A stretch of DNA of 64,000 nucleotides from Datisca glomerata (taxonomy: Eukaryota > Streptophyta > Magnoliopsida > Cucurbitales > Datiscaceae), in NCBI GenBank assembly GCA_003255025.1, contig QANY01004000.1, forward strand, positions 806,001-870,000. The letters run 5' to 3'. Below the pieces are notes generated by a model that saw only the letters and a list, made by a program, of their open reading frames with translations, was not told where the DNA came from and made no database searches. Shown here in pieces: positions 58,381-64,000 of this stretch. A program made the translations under genes and the position numbers. Every line of letters starts with the position of its first letter. Positions within the stretch are counted from its first letter, which is position 1.

Positions 58381-58867
58381 CTAAGTTTGCAATGAATTGT
58401 ACTCTGGAAAAAAGCTTACCTGAAAAATAACGTCAATAATATTGATTCGTAGATCTGGGTGGAAATCGTGAAGATCCTTCCATATTTTGAGCGAGTACTC
58501 ATCAATATGTTTCCAACAAAATAAGGAAAAATCTGTTATGCCACAGCGAAGGCCAATTATCAAAGAAAATTCTCTCTCAGAGAACCTAATTTCTTTTCCA
58601 GCTATGAGAATATACATCTCATCATCAGTAGTGTCTTCCTTCAACTTAGCTTCTCTAAGAAGCATGTGATGACATATGGTTCCAGAAAACTCGATATTTC
58701 GTAGTCCACCAAATGACCGAAACATGCTGCCTAAAGAGAATCTTCTGACATTTAATGAACTTCTCATTTAGTTTATTAATAGCATTAAGGTTGGAAAGGT
58801 AGTTCACTCTTCTAGAGATGAATTCATCATCTTTGAGGAATGGAGCCAGTTGAATTTTTAGACTCAT
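58381..58867 (-). pseudogene. DUF1985 domain remnant
   Basis: RRVNYLSNLNAINKLNEKF, then after a frameshift near 58760 FSGTICHHMLLREAKL, DEMYILIAGKEIRFSEREFS and LIIGLRCG, the usual DUF1985 pattern that precedes ULP1 domains in plant MULE-borne genes. Its own stop near 58381 and the spacing to 58116 fit an intron or decay. Confidence 0.72.
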
Positions 58868-58919
58868 TATCTGTCGAAGGATGCAGATATAAAGTAAGTA
58901 TCATGATTTATTTATCCAC

Positions 58920-59495
58920 ATAAGTATCATGATTTATTTAAAGTAGTTAAATAAAACTACATGAACCCTTCAAGTAGTGAACAAGTGACTGCATAAAGGG
59001 TTAAAATAGTTAGATACAATTACTTGAACCCTTTAAGTAGTGACATATTCTGATTTTCAAAAATAAATCACTACTTGAAGGGTTCAAGTAATCAGATACA
59101 ACTACTTGAACCTTTCAAGTAGTGAACAAATAACTACTTGAAGGGTTCAAATTATCAGATACAACTATTTGAACCTTTCAAGAAGTGACTTATTCTGATT
59201 TTCAAAAATAAATCACTACTTGAAGGGTTCAAGTAGTCAAATACAACTACTTGAACCCTTCAAATAGTGATTTATTTTGAATTTCAGAGTCAAAATTACT
59301 ATTTAAAGGGTTCAAGTAGTTAGATACACTACTTGAACCCTTCAAGTAGTGACTTATTTTGACTTTCAGAATCAAAATCACTACTTGAAAGGTCCAAGTA
59401 GTCGAGATAGTATAGTCAATATGACTATTTGAAGGGTTTAAGTAGTCTTAAACAGCTACTTGAACCCTTCAAGTAGCCAATATATTCAAATGGTT
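58920..59495. repeat. MULE-3 palindromic array, right
   Basis: At least ten copies of CTACTTGAA...TTCAAGTAG, often alternating GGGTTC and CCCTTC centres, with a recurrent spacer TTATTCTGATTTTCAAAAAT (59045 and 59190). Confidence 0.87.
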
Positions 59496-60159
59496 ATTTC
59501 AAACATCTATCCCAAATATTAAGCAATCCAAACATGCAGAAGAAAAGAGGGACAATCTAGCCCTAGAAGATTTTCTCCTAACCCCTGAACAAGAAAAAGT
59601 ATCGATTTTTAAAACCCTAGATAGTTTTTTCCCCAAACTTCCAGTAAGAAGAACAAAAGAAAGAGTAATAAACTCTAAGTCATTTTTTACGTCCGAAAAA
59701 TGGGTACATGAGTTTGTCGATCGTTGGATATTGTGCCTGGGTATCATGTCAGAGTTATCTGGAAATGGAAGAAGAAGAAGAATGGAGACGAAGAGGAGGA
59801 AGATAGCAAATGAGTGCAAACCCATAGAAGAGAAACAAGGGAAAAATGCGGAGAAGGAATGTGAAAGAGCAAGTGACCGTCTAATCCTACTTGATGTGTA
59901 ACTGCCTTAGGCAGTGTATGAACAATGACTTTTTTTTAATGTAGTGGGCCAGGGTATAGAATTCTGAGATTTAGAAAAAGGGTATAAAAATCTGTAAATA
60001 TGGATTTGCGTCATTGAGAGTGACGTGTCAACATTAAACATGTGGCGTCTAAATACACCCATGTAGCACCTATGTGGGGTAACGATAAGCTTCATAGGAT
60101 CTATGACTGAACATACTGGTAGCGGGCCTGCATGGAAACCCACAAGGTACACACCCTAA

Positions 60160-60640
60160 GTGGCCATGGCGCAAACCCAATGGAGGGGTACTAAATGAGG
60201 AATGTGTAAAATAGGTGCCCTACCACCGTTCCCATGTCTCATAGACAAAGTGAAAGCGCTCCTAGATGCTTTTGTGAAGGATAAGGTCGTGCAAAGACCT
60301 TGGGTAAACACGTTGCCTACAAGGGAGGAAAGATAGGTTGCTTGGTATTGCAGTTTCCACCGAGATACCTCCCATGTGACGAAGGATTGTAGAACGTTGA
60401 GACGTATTTTCACGACAAGCTTAAGAAAGGAGAAATTATCACAGAGGACTTCGAAGTAGTAGTGGACCATCCATTTCCACCACACGTTAACGCGAACATG
60501 ATTAGTGTGGTGGGAGGTCCCTCTTCGTCACGAGGAACCACGATGGATGAGGAGGAAGGAGACCAAGGCGAGCATATGGAAATAGATGACGCGTTCATTG
60601 AATGCAAATTTGCAAGAACTTTTTGACACGTTGGAGCTGG
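60160..60640 (+). pseudogene. gypsy gag C-terminal remnant
   Basis: Reads WYCSFHRDTSHVTKDCRTLR, the familiar CxFH...H..DC knuckle-like segment of plant gypsy gag, then FEVVVDHPFPPHVNANMISV. Stops at several places, including near 60200 and 60330. Confidence 0.7.
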
Positions 60641-60679
60641 ACCAAGAGGCCCAACATCAGGTGACGCAGACATTGGTAA

Positions 60680-61110
60680 ATGTCTCTGAGCAGAGCAAGG
60701 CCAAAGCATAATGTTACTTCTCCCATCACTTTTATCAATGCAGATCACATGGTTAGGAGAGTAGGGCACAACCGTCTGTTGTATGTAGAAGCATTGGTCA
60801 ATGAGATGCAAGTCAGGAGGTCCCTCGTTGACAATGGGCCTAAGATCAATGTAATATCACTCACTACGTTTGAGGCCACTGGTATACCTAAGAAGAGGCT
60901 AGTCAGGCGGCAGATTGTCATCATAAGTTTCTCATCGTCACCCGTAAGAATGTTGGGATATGTGAATGTAGAAATGTAAGTAGGTTCGATTTGCACCACG
61001 AGCTGCCTCCATGTTATTGAGTCCGAGACCATCTACCACATCCTGTTGGTAAGAGATGCCACTAATATGTTACATCCATTGGAGCGTTGTTGGCGCAAGA
61101 GACGTGAAGG
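60680..61110 (+). pseudogene. gypsy aspartic protease remnant
   Basis: VGHNRLLYVEALVNEM and RRSLVDNGPKINVISLTTFE show the plant gypsy protease motif, usually LVDNGSA, here NGPK. It continues to YHILLVRD; by about 61100 the sequence is already in RNase H, so the RT is missing by deletion. Confidence 0.75.
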
Positions 61111-61740
61111 GTTAGAGATGCCGGTTTATTATTTGCGTTGGATTTCGTGCGGTATATAGCTGAGATACACACCCCAAGAGAAAAATTGCTTAGCACTTGC
61201 CTTTGCCACTCAGATGCTTCGGCACTACCTGCTCGATAATACAATTCATCTAATGACCAAGTCCAATTTGATATGTTTCCTCTTGTCTAGACCCGCCCTG
61301 AATAGGAGGCTCACTAGGTGGATAGTGCTATTGCGTGAGTTTGACATCACGCCTAGGACGTCGAAGGCACAGAAGAGTCAAGTGCTTGCAGATCTACTGG
61401 CACAGTTCCCGATCGGAGAGTCTGAGCCTTTGGACGAAACCATCAGGAACATTAACTTGTTCCTGATGGCATACAAGTTAATGTTCCCTTGCATAAATAA
61501 CGAGGCTAAATACTAGGCATTAGTACTTGGTCTGAAGTATGCGCGAGAAAAAGGGGCAACAACGCATAAAGTGAAGAGGGATTCAAGCATGATAATCAAT
61601 CAAGTCAATGGGTATTTTTTCGTCAAGGAGCCCGCCCTCGCCCGGTGCACGCATGAAGTCTAAAAGCTGAGTGACGCATTTGAGAAGTTAATCTTTGAAC
61701 ACACGCCTAGGTCTCAAATCGGCACGCGGACGCGTTGATT
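61110..61740 (+). pseudogene. gypsy RNase H region(s)
   Basis: CLALAFATQMLRHYLLDNTI and RPALNRRLTRWIVLLREFDI with LADLLAQFP are the end of the RT-linked RNase H. A second RNase H-like piece (ALVLGLKYAREKGATTHKVK) follows from about 61520, as in Tat-type elements. Stops at 61158, 61515 and 61660. Confidence 0.7.
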
Positions 61741-61929
61741 ACGCTTGCCTCCACTCCTAGTTTCGGATCCTATACTTTCATTGAAGTGTTTGTACAAACT
61801 AGTCGTACGATTTTAGAGGACCCCAAGAGGGTGACACGTCATGACTGGACAAATAATGTCCAAAGTCGGCTTAGCGAGGGAAGCATAATGGCATACCGGG
61901 GCTTGAAGAATTTTGTCAAATTGAAAGGA

Positions 61930-63400
61930 GTATTATTCTAACTGGGGATGGATGAGGTCCTTGTAAGGTGCGTAGGTATTGAGGAAGGCCGAAGGTGGCT
62001 CTAGTGCCTCCATGAAGACGTTTGCTCCATGGACGGGCCGCGTTACATAGACGTCTACAAATGATGGGGCACTACTGGCCGAACATGATTGAAGAGGCCC
62101 TCATGCTCCAAAAGGACTGTCCAAAGTGCCAACTTCTACCAGACTCGAAAGAAGTGAACGTCATAGAAGTTGTCATCGATTGGAGGCAGCCCTACATCAC
62201 CTATCTAGCAGATGGAGTGTTACTAACAAACCCTGCAGATGCCATTAACATCAAGAAAAGAAGCTCACGCTTCTTTCTTTTAAGGGGAGAATTATTACGA
62301 AGAGGGATATATGACCTCCCCCTCAAATATCTTGGGCTTGAGGAACAACGCACGATCATGGAAGAGGTGCATGAAGGTGCCTCTAGAGAACACCAAGGAG
62401 AAAGACGTTTGTACGAGGAACTACTATGAATAGGGTATTACTGGCCGACTATGGAGGCATATTCGATAGAGTTCACAAGGAAGTGTTATGCGTGCCAAGT
62501 GTTGGGGAACATCATACACGCGCCCTCAATGCCCTTGCACCTAGTACAGGTCTCATGGCCATGGATTTCATAGGCCCGGTCTCACCCGCCTCAAAGGTAA
62601 ACATATGGATCCCAGCCGCCACAGACTGTTTCACAAAGTGGGTGGAGGTAGTTGCATTAAAAAATGGGATGGAGGAACAAGTCTACAACTTCATCGAGGA
62701 GAACATAATTATGTAGAATCAGACTTCCCAGAAGGATAATATCATATAACGACACTGCATTTTCAAGCAAGGTAGTGCCTTAGTTGTTTGAGAATTATAA
62801 CATCCACCACGATAGATCTTCCCCTACTACCCTAAGGGAAATGGCCAATCAGAGGTGACCAACAAGACACTGATGAAGATCCTAAGTAGAATGGTTCATG
62901 AAGTCCAAGAAAACTAGCATGAGCTACTACCTTTAACACTATGGGCATACAAAATGTCGAAGCATACCCCTACACAAGCATCACCCTTCGCGTTAGTGTA
63001 CAGATGCAATTCCATGATACACGCGGAGGTGATGGTACCATCCGCTAAAAAATTTTCATCCGTCGGGGTGGAACATGCCACACGCCTCAGAGACTTAGAG
63101 GCCTTGGAGGAAATAAGAGGCAAGGCAAAGGAAAACATCCAGGCGTATCAAAAGCGCATGGGTCAGATGTATGAAGTCATTGTGAAGCCTGAGACCTTTG
63201 TCATGGGGGACTTGGGGCTGAAAGCGGTTGAGCACGTGTTGAAAGGGATACATGCTAATAAGTTCGAGCCCAAATGGGAAGGACCCTATAAGATCGTCTC
63301 CGTGGCCGATAGCGGGTACTCTCGATTAACCGACCCTCAAATGCACCAAGTCATGCCGAAGACCGTCAATTTCAAGTATATTAAGAAATATTATGCTTAA
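61930..63400 (+). pseudogene. gypsy integrase remnant
   Basis: Two zinc-binding-type segments (GHYWPNMIEEALMLQKDCPK near 62060; GYYWPTMEAYSIEFTRKCYA near 62435) flank WRQPYITYLADGVLL. The core has AMDFIGPV and CFTKWVEVVAL, then ISYNDTAF, where SDN is usual (catalytic Asp to Tyr), and PYYPKGNGQSEVTNK retaining the Glu. The C-terminal part 62954-63400 is open to its stop (KFEPKWEGPYKIV). Inactive. Confidence 0.82.
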
Positions 63401-63740
63401 TGTTACAATTCTTTTTTATTTCCTAGTTTCTAATTAGGCTGTTCCTGAAATGCACTTAAGAAAGTAAGCCATTTCAGTAAAGTTTTGTTCCTAAAATACA
63501 TGTAAGACGTTTCAGCGAAAATAGGTATGCAAACAAAGAGATGTATGAAAAAATATATACTCAAATATTAACACAAGTTCCATCTTTGATCGCTCAATCA
63601 AAATTCATATCTAGTGAGGTAGAATGACATCGGAATCACTGAACCCCACTAGAGTCAATCTAGGTAGAACTTAGTCGTCGTTACAATCCTCCCCCATACA
63701 GAAATTGGTCGTTATATAAGATACACTCCCAAAGAGAAAA

Positions 63741-63760
63741 ATGGGGAGGGGGGAGAGATA
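63741..63760 (+). other. Purine tract and probable 3' LTR start
   Basis: ATGGGGAGGGGGGAGAGA is followed by TGCTCTCAAAGC from 63761; position and composition fit a gypsy purine tract and LTR 5' end. The LTR continues past the window. Confidence 0.55.
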
Positions 63761-64000
63761 TGCTCTCAAAGCATGTACTTAATACTCATTTCATTATGGA
63801 GGCTGACATAGATATAAAGGCAGAACCCGGCCGTCCTGATATATTTCCAATGAGAAAATTTTTTGTCGTGCTTTGTTATAAACTTAGTGAAATATGGTCG
63901 TTATAGCATGATTAAATTTTATAAGTTAGCTTTGATTGATAAGATGGTGCAAAATTGGAAGTAAGAGCGACGTAAAATGTAAAGTATGGAGGAACATATG

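Larger units (their letters stand above)
55188..59993. mobile_element. MULE-3 with mudrA and ULP1 remnants
   Basis: The left end GGATTTTTACACTCATTTCT AAAACTCAGAATTTTATACCCC and right end (59920-59993, reverse: AGATTTTTATACCC TTTTCTAAATCTCAGAATTCTATACCC) are inverted complements, continuing weakly inward (GGCTCACTAC/GGCCCACTAC). Interior: mudrA N-terminal remnant (+), DUF1985 and ULP1 pieces (-), TTC repeat and palindromic arrays. The flanking 9-mers differ (AGTTTGCTA, GTAAATATG), so no target duplication is retained or the ends are off by a few bases. Confidence 0.75.
60160..64000 (+). mobile_element. Decayed Ty3/gypsy retrotransposon (right end at or beyond window)
   Basis: Gag tail, protease, RNase H and integrase in gypsy order, then purine tract and probable LTR start. 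RT is almost wholly deleted. GC is higher than in the surrounding DNA. Wording resembles the plant Tat/Ogre side of gypsy. The 5' LTR is not recognised; the left boundary is approximate and may abut MULE-3. Confidence 0.85.

Noticed and set aside
55179..60002. 9-bp target duplication for MULE-3
   Set aside because: Flanking 9-mers AGTTTGCTA and GTAAATATG do not match.
60156..60811. Long reverse-strand frames in the gypsy gag region
   Set aside because: No family resemblance; the forward strand carries the gag knuckle motif.

Overview
This window is a TE-dense stretch of a plant nuclear genome, most likely a eudicot. The evidence is the set of plant-specific elements (Ty1/copia and Ty3/gypsy retrotransposons, Mutator-like DNA transposons carrying FAR1-type transposase and ULP1-like genes, an endogenous Caulimoviridae block) and two plausible host genes: an intron-containing 14-3-3 gene and an intact single-exon gag-domain gene. 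The species cannot be named from sequence alone.

Layout. 1-8853: a decayed Ty1/copia element whose 5' LTR runs off the left edge; its 3' LTR is complete. 9619-41342: a large Mutator-like element (MULE-1) recognised from ~390 bp inverted arms. It carries a broken FAR1-type transposase (+), a multi-exon ULP1-like gene (-) and sub-terminal repeats. Inside it lies a truncated reverse-orientation LTR of the same copia family (10432-10690 and 27958-29105), and that LTR is split at its AT/TA-rich part by a 17.3-kb block of endogenous pararetrovirus (10692-27957). The viral block holds three rearranged, defective copies in +,-,+ order. The middle one slightly exceeds one genome length (about 7.9 kb per unit) and shows the order movement protein, coat protein, protease, RT, RNase H, second ORF, promoter. 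41563-42693: an intact gag-domain gene with no pol, a candidate domesticated gene.

44191-44640: a short TIR element (MITE). 44656-50625: a second long-arm MULE-like element (MULE-2). It has a SAUR-like gene fragment inside its left arm, arrays of TACACGATG-type palindromes in its core, and a solo copia LTR (46388-48589, 5-bp target duplication ATCGT) inserted in one array. 50876-53065: a 14-3-3 gene (7 exons, 260 aa, GF14-mu/GRF9-like) starting only ~250 bp beyond MULE-2. 55188-59993: a third MULE (MULE-3) with a mudrA N-terminal fragment (+), DUF1985/ULP1 remnants (-), a long TTC microsatellite and arrays of CTACTTGAA/TTCAAGTAG palindromes. 60160-64000: a decayed Ty3/gypsy element lacking most of its RT, with the probable start of its 3' LTR near the right edge.

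The most notable cross-window pattern is that all three long-arm MULE-like elements carry just inside their ends tandem arrays of short palindromes whose sequence differs between elements while the architecture is the same. Two of them end 220-250 bp upstream of the two intact genes. All transposon and virus coding regions here are visibly broken; only the gag-domain gene and the 14-3-3 gene read as intact.
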